From Foetidibacter luteolus (GTDB lineage Bacteria > Bacteroidota > Bacteroidia > Chitinophagales > Chitinophagaceae), in assembly GCF_009650435.1 (NCBI RefSeq), contig NZ_VVIP01000081.1, positions 1 to 64,000 of the forward strand: 64,000 bases of DNA, in the 5' to 3' direction. A program made the position numbers and the translations under genes. Below the pieces are notes generated by a model. It had not been told where the DNA came from. It did no database searches and saw nothing but the letters and a program-made list of their open reading frames with translations. Below are positions 42,934 through 50,448 of this stretch, piece after piece; within the stretch, counting starts at the first letter, position 1; each line of letters opens with the position of its first letter.

Positions 42934-43974
42934 TTACTTTGTGCGGATGATAGTATAGCCGCGTTTAGTTTTGTTTACAGTTAAATCATTAAGCGTTGCA
43001 ATCGTGTTCAAAAAGTCCTCAAGCGTTTCTGATTTGGTTTTGTGTATTCCGGTAAAGTTCATGTCAGCCAGTTCTTCACTTTTAAAATGTATGGTTACAT
43101 TATAAGTGTTCTCCAGCGTTGTAAAAATCTCCTCCAGCGGTTTATTGTCAAATTGCAAAATCGCAACAGGTACGGGTTTTACCGCCTGTGTGGATTTTTG
43201 TACAGGCGTAGGTATTCTGATGGGTTGAATGGCAACTGAAAAGCTTTGGTTGTTAAAAGTAAGTTGCTGGCCCGGTGTAAGGTAAACATCCTTCATATTA
43301 GCGGCTTTATTGCTGTTGCTTACTACCACCTTACCTTCAAACAGCTTTACCGATATAAAATCCATATGCTTTCCGTTCACAGTAAATACGGTGCCAAGCG
43401 CAGTTGTACTAATACTTTTAGCGTGTACGGTAAATGGCCTTGCCGGGTCTTTGGCCACGTTAAACTTAGCCTCGCCATCCAGATAAATTTCCCGGCGGTT
43501 ATTAACAAAAGGTTTTTGATAGGATATGCTGCTGCCTGCCGTAAGTGTTACCACGCTTCCGTCTGGCAAGGATATTTCTTTCGGTAAAGCGTCTGCATTC
43601 CTCACCGTTGCCAGCACCGGCGTCACTGCCGGCACGTCCGCCCTTTTGCCTGCCAGTGGTGCAGGGGTTTTGTTGTTGGCGGAAAAATACAGTATGGATA
43701 CGCCTGCTGCTACTATAACCGATGCCGCCGCCAACCATTTACGAACCGGTAACCGCACCACTTTTTTATCTATGGCCGCATCAATGTTCTTCAGCATTCT
43801 TGCAGATAATTCCGCATCCTGTTCCACCGGCTTAAACTCATCCCAGCTTTTTTCCGTAAGGTAGTGCTCCAGCCTTGCAGGGTTTTCCCGCAGCCAGGCC
43901 GCCACCAACTGCCGTTCTTCTTCAGAGCAATCGCCGTTCAAAAAGTCCTCTATCAGCTTTTCCGATATCTGCAT
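42934..43974 (-). CDS. FecR-type anti-sigma factor
   Basis: 346 residues. The cytoplasmic N-terminus (~1-75) has the LNGDCSEEERQLVAAWL pattern of sigma-binding FecR domains. One membrane helix (~83-100) is followed by the FecR domain with LPDGSVVTLTAGSSISY and KPFVNNRREIYLDGEAKFNV, and a C-terminal STN-like DUF4974 domain (PLEEIFTTLENTYNVTIHF and the final TIIRTK). It should hold an ECF sigma factor until the outer-membrane receptor signals. No sigma gene is adjacent; repeats fill the upstream 0.95 kb. Confidence 0.93.
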   Translation of the reverse strand: MQISEKLIEDFLNGDCSEEERQLVAAWLRENPARLEHYLTEKSWDEFKPVEQDAELSARMLKNIDAAIDKKVVRLPVRKWLAAASVIVAAGVSILYFSANNKTPAPLAGKRADVPAVTPVLATVRNADALPKEISLPDGSVVTLTAGSSISYQKPFVNNRREIYLDGEAKFNVAKDPARPFTVHAKSISTTALGTVFTVNGKHMDFISVKLFEGKVVVSNSNKAANMKDVYLTPGQQLTFNNQSFSVAIQPIRIPTPVQKSTQAVKPVPVAILQFDNKPLEEIFTTLENTYNVTIHFKSEELADMNFTGIHKTKSETLEDFLNTIATLNDLTVNKTKRGYTIIRTK

Positions 43975-44046
43975 ACTATTTATTCGTACAGTTGAACGCT
44001 ATCCCTTACTCCCACTGAAATTTTTTTTCTGACACTTTTAAGTAAC

Positions 44047-44193
44047 GTACGATTTACGAAGTAAGAAGTACTTTTTTTCGCAGCCTGTTGTAAGTAATAC
44101 TGGCAATTGTGTATCAAATGACAATTACATCGTACATCCCGCATCAAACATCTAACATACTAAAGGTACTTTGTACTTCACCCATCGTACTTG
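44047..44193. repeat. Heptamer array H9, the longest clean array
   Basis: First run GTACGAT, TTACGAA, GTAAGAA, GTACTTT at 44047-44074. Second run of ten in-phase words at 44124-44193: ATTACAT, CGTACAT, CCCGCAT, CAAACAT, CTAACAT, ACTAAAG, GTACTTT, GTACTTC, ACCCATC, GTACTTG. It ends three bases before R2. Confidence 0.9.
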
Positions 44194-44196
44194 TTT

Positions 44197-44315
44197 CAGG
44201 GGGTGCCCCCAAGCTACGCAAGGGGTCGGGCTTTCCGCTATTACTCCGGCACAAAAGCCCTGCTGCGATGGCCTCACCGGGGTAACCGCTGCAATCCCTC
44301 ACCCGAAAGTGTAAC
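44197..44315 (+). repeat. Interspersed repeat R2, short form
   Basis: CAGGGGGTGCCCCCAAGCTA, GGGCTTTCCGCTATTACTCC and GCAATCCCTCACCCG, nearly identical to 37835-37942. Confidence 0.88.
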
Positions 44316-44424
44316 AAGCTGATTTTTGCAAGCTGCTGTAGATAAAGCAGGATCTGCGAAGTACTTTTATTCGCCGGCCTGCTTCTGATAAGACTGCCAG
44401 TTGCAAAGCGTATTTAAAAGCTTT

Positions 44425-44473
44425 TTTGTCTTTCCACCCTTCCAGTTATATTTGTTTATGTAAACGTTTGCAT
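44425..44473 (+). promoter_or_regulatory. Promoter with LacI-type operator
   Basis: TTTG at 44425-44428 and TATATTTG at 44447-44454 are separated by 18 bp, the same spacing as the maeB promoter. Immediately after, TGTAAACGTTTGCA at 44459-44472 fits the LacI-family operator pattern TGnAAnCGnTTnCA; with one flanking base each side it is a 16-bp palindrome with one mismatched pair. The operator would cover the start point, so repression is the natural reading. The first gene on this strand begins 454 bases downstream. Confidence 0.6.
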
Positions 44474-44564
44474 ATTGCATAATAGTACTGCCCGGGTTTA
44501 AACCTGTCTTACCCAAGGCATCCGTAAATATGCGGGATTTCCAGTTGAGTGTACATTACTAATG

Positions 44565-44706
44565 GGTGATGGATCGAGGCGGTGGGGACACTGTGGAAAG
44601 TATTGTGCGGAGCAATAACACAACCGAGTTAAAGCAACAAAATGTTGCCTTTGACGAAGGTTGCGAACGCAGTTCTGCCCGAGACGAGACCCGAGTGGCA
44701 CCCCTA
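44565..44706 (-). repeat. Interspersed repeat R2, long form, degraded
   Basis: Shares the AACACAACCGAGTTAAAGCAAC and GACGAAGGTTGCGAACGCAGT module with 5215-5374. Both outer ends have drifted. It lies in the leader between promoter and glycosidase gene. Confidence 0.75.
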
Positions 44707-44926
44707 TTAAATAGCATAAAGCCTTAAAGAGGCGGGGGTAGGGCAGATTAGTACCGGGAATGGTTTTAAGCGTCTTTATAGTGAGAAAAACGGCCAGGCC
44801 TTACATTAAATTTCTTTTCTTAAGCAAATAGTTTTCATAAGCAGTAATTAACAGGAGTACTGTTTAGCCATTCATGGCAAAGAGCAGGCTCCTCTTTTTG
44901 TAAAAAACTTTTTTAAACATACAATA

Positions 44927-46030
44927 ATGAAAAAACGATTCTTCGCATGGATTTTACCGGTGGTGCTGATGTCTTGTGCCGGAGGTGCAAACGAAACAAA
45001 AGAAGCAGGACAAAAAGACTCTTCCGCTACAACTGAACCCCGTGCCGTATGGACTGTGGAACAAGCCAACAACTGGTACAAAGGCAAAGGCTGGATGGCT
45101 GGTTGCAATTTTACACCCAGCACGGCTATTAACCAGTTGGAATTCTGGCAGGCAGAAACTTTTGATACCGCCACCATTAACCGGGAACTTGGCTATGCGG
45201 AAGGTATTGGCCTTAACCTGATGCGGGTGTTTCTGCACCACCTGGCATGGGAGCAGGACAAGGAGGGCTTTAAGAACCGCATGAAAACATACCTGGACAT
45301 TGCTGACAGGCATCATATTGCTACCATGTTCGTTTTTTTTGATGACGTATGGAACGAAAACTATAAAGCCGGCAAACAACCGGAACCTAAACCAGGCGTA
45401 CACAATTCCGGCTGGATAAGGGACCCGGGAAAACTGCTCTACGATGATACGACCCTTATAATAAAACTGGAAGAATACGTGAAAGACGTGCTGACAACCT
45501 TTAAGAGCGATAAGCGCATTCTTCTGTGGGACCTGTACAACGAACCCGGCAACAGCGGTTACAAGAATAAAAGCATGCCCCTGCTGGAAAAAACATTTAC
45601 CTGGGCCAGGACAGTTAACCCAGACCAACCGCTTTCTGCCGGTGTTTGGAGCAAAGAACTTACGGACCTGAACGTGTACCAGTTAGCCAACTCTGATGTT
45701 ATTACCTACCATAACTACGATGACGAAAAAGGCCACCAGGCGGCTATTGATACCCTTAAGAAGTACAACCGCCCCCTGATATGCACAGAATACATGGCCC
45801 GCACACGCAACAGCCGTTTTGATAACATTATGCCGATACTCAAAAAAGAAAACATTGCCGCCATTAACTGGGGCCTTGTAGCAGGAAAAACCAATACCAT
45901 GTATGCCTGGGATACGCCGATACCAGATGGCAGCGAACCTAAAGTATGGTTTCACGAGATATTCAGGAAAGACGGCTCGGCTTTTTCAGAGAAAGAAATT
46001 GCTTTGATAAAATCGCTCACCGGGAAATAA
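44927..46030 (+). CDS. Clan GH-A (GH5-like) glycosidase lipoprotein
   Basis: 367 residues. Lipobox LMSC with Cys17, then a short linker and a TIM-barrel glycosidase domain. Acid/base Glu in DLYNEPGN (~205), nucleophile Glu in CTEYMAR (~288), plus MRVFLHHLAWEQD and INWGLVAGKTNT strands. Such proteins are often labelled cellulase or xylanase by similarity, but the sugar specificity cannot be set from sequence reading. It sits upstream of galK and galM, 33 bp from galK, which suggests release of galactose or a galactoside at the cell surface. Confidence 0.82.
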   Translation: MKKRFFAWILPVVLMSCAGGANETKEAGQKDSSATTEPRAVWTVEQANNWYKGKGWMAGCNFTPSTAINQLEFWQAETFDTATINRELGYAEGIGLNLMRVFLHHLAWEQDKEGFKNRMKTYLDIADRHHIATMFVFFDDVWNENYKAGKQPEPKPGVHNSGWIRDPGKLLYDDTTLIIKLEEYVKDVLTTFKSDKRILLWDLYNEPGNSGYKNKSMPLLEKTFTWARTVNPDQPLSAGVWSKELTDLNVYQLANSDVITYHNYDDEKGHQAAIDTLKKYNRPLICTEYMARTRNSRFDNIMPILKKENIAAINWGLVAGKTNTMYAWDTPIPDGSEPKVWFHEIFRKDGSAFSEKEIALIKSLTGK

Positions 46031-46063
46031 TTATTAGTTTCACATTTATCAAGTTCAATCAAC

Positions 46064-47245
46064 GTGTTAATACAAGCTGACCAGTCAACCGGCATTACAA
46101 CAAAATATGATATACCGCCTGCTCTTGCGCCTTTTATTAGGGAAGGCACTATTATAGCACGTTCACCCGGCCGCATTAACTTAATTGGCGAACATACGGA
46201 TTATAACGAGGGGTATGTTTTGCCCGCTGCTATTGACAAAGCGGCCTTTATAACCATTACGCCAAGGAGCGATAATGAAATACACCTTCACTCCATAGAC
46301 CTTGGAGCCGCTTACACCACCACAACGGAAAACATAGGCAAAACAAAATATTCCTGGCCCAACTATATACTCGGCGTTGTGCAGCAATTTAAAGAAAAAG
46401 GCTACCAGGTGCCCGGGTTCGATGCGGCGCTTACCGCCGATATACCCATTGGAGCCGGCCTGTCTTCCTCCGCCGCGGTGGAGTGCGCTACGGCACTGGC
46501 GCTGGATGCCTTGCTGCAAAGCAAACTGGATAAGTTAACGCTGGTAAAAATGTCTCAAAAAGCCGAGCATGAATTCGCTGGTGTGCAGTGCGGAATTATG
46601 GACCAGTTTGCCAGCATGTTCGGCAGGCTTAACCATGTGATAAGACTGGATTGCCGCAGCCTGGAATATGCTTATGAACCATTTAACATGGATGGCTTTA
46701 AAGTAGTGCTGTTCGACAGTAATGTAAAACACTCGCTGGGCTCATCTGAATACAATGTACGGCGCAAACAATGCGAAACCGGTGTGGCCATGGTGCAGCA
46801 GCACCATAACGAAGTACTTAGCCTGCGGGATGTTACCATGCCCATGCTGGAAAAATATGTATTGCCGGAAGACATGTTGGTGTACCAGCGCTGCCGTTAT
46901 GTGGTGGAAGAGAATAACAGGCTGCTGCAGGCCTGTGAAGACCTGGAAAATGGCGATATGGCAGCCTTTGGAAAGAAAATGTTTGAAACGCATTATGGCC
47001 TTAGCAAACTGTATGAAGTTAGTTGTACAGAGCTTGACTTTTTAGTTGCACAGGTGCAGGATAACCCTGCCGTATTGGGCGCCCGTATGATGGGGGGCGG
47101 CTTTGGCGGCTGTACCATTAACCTGGTGCAGGAGGATAAAATAGACGAACTGGTGCAGGAAGTAAGCAAAGCCTATTCTAACGCCATGCATAACGATGTT
47201 AAAGTGTACATATCAAAAATTGAAAACGGCAGCTCGTTACTGTAA
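46064..47245 (+). CDS. galK: Galactokinase
   Basis: 393 residues. GHMP kinase motifs: GRINLIGEHTDYNEG (36-50), PIGAGLSSSAAVECA (~128-142), and GGGFGGCTINLV near the C-terminus; the catalytic Asp is in CGIMDQF (~179). It phosphorylates galactose at C1 in the cytoplasm, the first step of the Leloir pathway. No ATG is in frame near the N-terminus, so the GTG at 46064 is used. galT and galE are not in the window. Confidence 0.96.
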   Translation: MLIQADQSTGITTKYDIPPALAPFIREGTIIARSPGRINLIGEHTDYNEGYVLPAAIDKAAFITITPRSDNEIHLHSIDLGAAYTTTTENIGKTKYSWPNYILGVVQQFKEKGYQVPGFDAALTADIPIGAGLSSSAAVECATALALDALLQSKLDKLTLVKMSQKAEHEFAGVQCGIMDQFASMFGRLNHVIRLDCRSLEYAYEPFNMDGFKVVLFDSNVKHSLGSSEYNVRRKQCETGVAMVQQHHNEVLSLRDVTMPMLEKYVLPEDMLVYQRCRYVVEENNRLLQACEDLENGDMAAFGKKMFETHYGLSKLYEVSCTELDFLVAQVQDNPAVLGARMMGGGFGGCTINLVQEDKIDELVQEVSKAYSNAMHNDVKVYISKIENGSSLL

Positions 47246-47346
47246 CAACCGGCAAAACAAATTGATTTGCATTTCGCCAATAATTGTATTTTAGACTTTT
47301 ATACCAACAGTAAAACACTTCCAAACATTTAAAACAAAACAGCCGT

Positions 47347-48522
47347 ATGAAATTTTTATCAGCAGTTTTATTTTCGGTAACGGTATTATCGCTAACATCT
47401 TGTGGCGACAGCGGCCAAACAGGCGAAGCAGCCGAAAAGGATTCCACTGCAGCAGCGGGCACAAAAACCATAGATGCGAAAGCCTTTGAACAAACCATAG
47501 ATGGCAAGCAAACCAAACTGTTTACGCTGAAGAATAAAAACATTGAAGCCACCATTACCAATTACGGTGCAAGGGTGGTTACTTTAACCGTACCGGATAA
47601 AGATGGTAAACCTACCAATGTAGTGTTGGGTTATGATAACGTACAGTCTTACGCCGATGGAGGCGATACTTATTTTGGCGCTGTAGTGGGCCGTTATGGC
47701 AACCGCATTGCCAAAGGAAAGTTTAAGCTGGATGGCAAGGAGTACTCGCTGGTAACCAACAACGGCCCCAACCACCTGCACGGCGGCACCAAAGGTTTTT
47801 CCCGTGTTGTTTGGGATGCAGAACAACCTAACGATTCTTCGCTGGTACTTACCTACGTTTCGCCAGACGGTGAAGAAGGTTACCCCGGTGCACTTACGGC
47901 AAAAGTTACTTATACATTAACATCAGCCGAAGAGCTTAAAATTGATTACGACATCAGTACAGACAAAAAAACAGTATTTAACCTTACCAACCACTCTTAC
48001 TTTAACCTTAACGGCCAGGGCAGCGGCACCATCAACAACCACCTGTTGCAGTTGAACGCGGATAACTGCACACCGGTAGATTCTACCCTGATACCGTTTG
48101 GAAAAATAGAGACCGTGGCTAACACGCCGCTGGATTTCCGCACGGCGCAAACCATCGGCTCAAGAATTAACGATACTGCCAATATTCAAATGAAGTATGG
48201 CAAAGGATATGACCACAATTTTGTCATTAATAACAGTAAACCCGGTGTGCTTACAAAAGCCGCTGAAGTAACGGCTGATCAAAGCGGCATAGTAATGACT
48301 GTTTCAACCACCGAACCTGGTGTACAGTTTTACGGCGGTAATTTTATGAATGGCAGCCACACACTTGGCAATGGCACAAAAGATGATTACCGCACCGCCT
48401 TTTGCCTGGAAACACAGCATTACCCCAACTCGCCCAATACGCCTTCTTTTCCAACGGCAGTGCTGGAGCCCGGCAAAAACTACCAAACCACCACCGTATA
48501 TGCCTTTTCTGTAAAGAAATAG
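47347..48522 (+). CDS. galM: Galactose mutarotase (aldose 1-epimerase), lipoprotein form
   Basis: 391 residues with lipobox LTSC (Cys19) and an acidic linker, then the beta-sandwich mutarotase fold. Visible motifs: VVGRYGNRIAKGKF, the substrate-binding NGPNHLHGG, the catalytic His region NLTNHSYFNLNG and the catalytic Glu region FCLETQHYPNSPN. It interconverts alpha and beta anomers, here outside the cytoplasm. Third gene of the galactose set, 101 bp after galK, ending at a strong terminator. Confidence 0.95.
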   Translation: MKFLSAVLFSVTVLSLTSCGDSGQTGEAAEKDSTAAAGTKTIDAKAFEQTIDGKQTKLFTLKNKNIEATITNYGARVVTLTVPDKDGKPTNVVLGYDNVQSYADGGDTYFGAVVGRYGNRIAKGKFKLDGKEYSLVTNNGPNHLHGGTKGFSRVVWDAEQPNDSSLVLTYVSPDGEEGYPGALTAKVTYTLTSAEELKIDYDISTDKKTVFNLTNHSYFNLNGQGSGTINNHLLQLNADNCTPVDSTLIPFGKIETVANTPLDFRTAQTIGSRINDTANIQMKYGKGYDHNFVINNSKPGVLTKAAEVTADQSGIVMTVSTTEPGVQFYGGNFMNGSHTLGNGTKDDYRTAFCLETQHYPNSPNTPSFPTAVLEPGKNYQTTTVYAFSVKK

Positions 48523-48541
48523 AAGTATTAATAAGTAATGA

Positions 48542-48577
48542 TAAAGCCCCGGCAATAAGCCGGGGCTTTATTATTTT
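48542..48577 (+). terminator. Rho-independent terminator of the galactose set
   Basis: TAAAGCCCCGGC (48542-48553) pairs over 12 bp with GCCGGGGCTTTA (48559-48570), followed by TTATTTTATTT. Confidence 0.92.
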
Positions 48578-48582
48578 ATTTG

Positions 48583-48661
48583 GATACCGGCAGCAGTATT
48601 TCATGGCGGCCCGGTTGCGTCGCAAGCACTTCATCGGTTGGTTTTTCATGGCGGCTTTTCC
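48583..48661 (-). repeat. Interspersed repeat R1, copy h
   Basis: TTTCATGGCGGCCC then core GTTGCGTCGCA (48614-48624), and a second TTTTTCATGGCGGCTTTTC end. It sits just after the terminator. The 48662-48847 remainder shows no feature I can name. Confidence 0.78.
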
Positions 48662-48847
48662 CACCTTATAGCCATTGTTTCTGCCGCCTTTGGCACCGGA
48701 AACTTTCCTTGTAAAAAAAATGTACCACGCCCATATTGCATTTTGTATTCATAACACATACTCAATTCCACAAGCCCTTGCAAACTCTTCCAAACATTTT
48801 TATATTAGAGTGTATACAATGCAACTTTAGCTTTATAAATAATCTCA

Positions 48848-49759
48848 ATGACTCAACACCTCATCCTGTTGCTGGTATTGCTTCATTATTTTTTGCCGGC
48901 ACAATCGCAGGTTAAGATTATCGACATGCATGTTCACTCGTACAGCAATAGCGATTTTGGCGAACGGGAACCAGCAAGTGATTATTACGGCAAAAAAGGA
49001 TCTCCCAATGCTGACACTCATCGCCAGGAAACTTTTGCCGCATTTAAGAAATGGAATATTGTAAAAGCAGTGGTAAGCGGCAGTCCTGAAAGCGTGGAAA
49101 ACTGGGTAGCAAAAGATAGTAGCGAAAGGATTATCAGGGGAATCCTGATTTTTTCTCCCGATGATTATGGCCTGGACAGTGTTAAGTTTGAAAAAATGGT
49201 GAAGGATAAAAAGATTGAAATATTTGGAGAAATCGGCGCCTATTACAGCGGAACAACGTTAAGTGATTCTGTCTGGCAGCCTTACCTGCGCATTTGCGAA
49301 AAATATGATATCCCGGTAGCAGTGCATACCGGCGGTGGCGACCCCGGCGGCACTTACTCATGGGCGCCCAAAGCAAGGCTTAAATTAGGCGATCCTTATT
49401 TGATTGAAGATGTGCTGGTAAAATACCCTAAGCTTAGAATTTATATGATGCATGCCGGCGGAGAAGATTGGCCGGAACACGGCATCCGCCTTATGGCCTA
49501 CTATCCGCAACTATATACGGATATCGCCGTAATGTTATGGGTTGAGCCCAATACGCAGAGATACATAACCGATTTTCTGAAGAATGCCAAACACGCCGGA
49601 TACCTCAACAGGGTAATGTTCGGTTCTGATCAAATGACCTGGCCCTACGCTATCGAAAAGTCGATTGTTTTTCTCAACAGCCTTACCTTCCTCACCGAAA
49701 AAGACAAAGCCGATATACTCTATAATAACGCAGCAAAATTTTTGCGGCTTAAAGAGTAA
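48848..49759 (+). CDS. Exported amidohydrolase (TIM-barrel metal-dependent hydrolase)
   Basis: 303 residues with a signal peptide ending at AQSQ (~21). Metal ligands are visible: HxH in IIDMHVHS (His28, His30), a later His in VAVHTGGGDPGG, the MMHAGGEDWPEH His and the final Asp in FGSDQMTWP. This fits the amidohydrolase-2 family (PF04909-type), which includes decarboxylases and hydrolases. Export is unusual for that family. No operon partner is certain; the small gene at 49870 follows. Confidence 0.82.
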   Translation: MTQHLILLLVLLHYFLPAQSQVKIIDMHVHSYSNSDFGEREPASDYYGKKGSPNADTHRQETFAAFKKWNIVKAVVSGSPESVENWVAKDSSERIIRGILIFSPDDYGLDSVKFEKMVKDKKIEIFGEIGAYYSGTTLSDSVWQPYLRICEKYDIPVAVHTGGGDPGGTYSWAPKARLKLGDPYLIEDVLVKYPKLRIYMMHAGGEDWPEHGIRLMAYYPQLYTDIAVMLWVEPNTQRYITDFLKNAKHAGYLNRVMFGSDQMTWPYAIEKSIVFLNSLTFLTEKDKADILYNNAAKFLRLKE

Positions 49760-49869
49760 AGTGCCTGTAAACTAAGCTCTCTCGATTGCAAAGCAATAAT
49801 TTTACTTTCTTAAAATTCGGTTCCGGAAACATTAAACTTTTCATTCACAGGTTACATTTAAATCAATGT

Positions 49870-50244
49870 ATGTTCAGTTTTTTTAAGCGAAATAAACGAA
49901 TCCCGCCTTTTGAAAGACTCAAAAGCTATGATTACCAGCATTACTACTTTCGCCGTATTGCGTCATGGGGATGGGTGAACAGTTCGACCATTTTTGTAAG
50001 TGACCCTAATTCACCACGGGTTATTACGATGGATCCATGGCCTCAAAAAATTTTTATTGCTGCGGATGGACAAAAAACTATTTCAGAATATACGTATGAA
50101 GTTGCAAAAGAATATCGCGGCATAATTCCAGACCTTCTTGATGATACCATAATAAATGAAATAGAGACCCTCTTAAAAGAAAAAATTATCGAGCTTCATA
50201 AAAATAAAATGTGGCCTGACCAGCAGAATAATAAAAGTAAATAG
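49870..50244 (+). CDS. Hypothetical protein, 124 residues
   Basis: Frame opens earlier (49786, TTG), but the ATG at 49870 (MFSFFKRNKRIPPFERL) is the better start. No signal peptide or membrane helix. The middle holds a SPRVITMDPWPQKIFIAADG strand pattern, and the C-terminal half is helical and charged. It resembles small cytoplasmic proteins of toxin-immunity type in size and composition, but nothing specific supports that. Unrecognised. Confidence 0.55.
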   Translation: MFSFFKRNKRIPPFERLKSYDYQHYYFRRIASWGWVNSSTIFVSDPNSPRVITMDPWPQKIFIAADGQKTISEYTYEVAKEYRGIIPDLLDDTIINEIETLLKEKIIELHKNKMWPDQQNNKSK

Positions 50245-50338
50245 GGAAGCCAATTTTTATAGTTATGATTAAACCAGTATCGCCCGTAATCTCAGGTCAA
50301 TCAGCGAAATCAGAATAAAATCCCGGTTCCGACAACCT

Positions 50339-50420
50339 ACCCGGGTCTGAAAAGCCGCCCAATGAACCGGACGATGAACGTAATGCGACGCAACAGGCGA
50401 TGCCATGAAATCCTGTCGCC
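50339..50420 (+). repeat. Interspersed repeat R1, copy i
   Basis: GGGTCTGAAAAGCCGCCCAA, then TGAACCGGACGATGAACGT and core TGCGACGCAAC (50384-50394). Best preserved full-length copy with 59814-59902. Confidence 0.85.
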
Positions 50421-50448
50421 CGTTACCAAAACATACCTGCTGTTCTTC

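Noticed and set aside
44047..44193. Possible CRISPR-like array
   Set aside because: Units are 7 bp without spacers, and no cas gene is in the window.
44878..44900. AAGAG/CTCTT hairpin plus T-run just before the glycosidase ATG, as an attenuator
   Set aside because: The stem is only five base pairs and competes with a second small stem; too weak to call.
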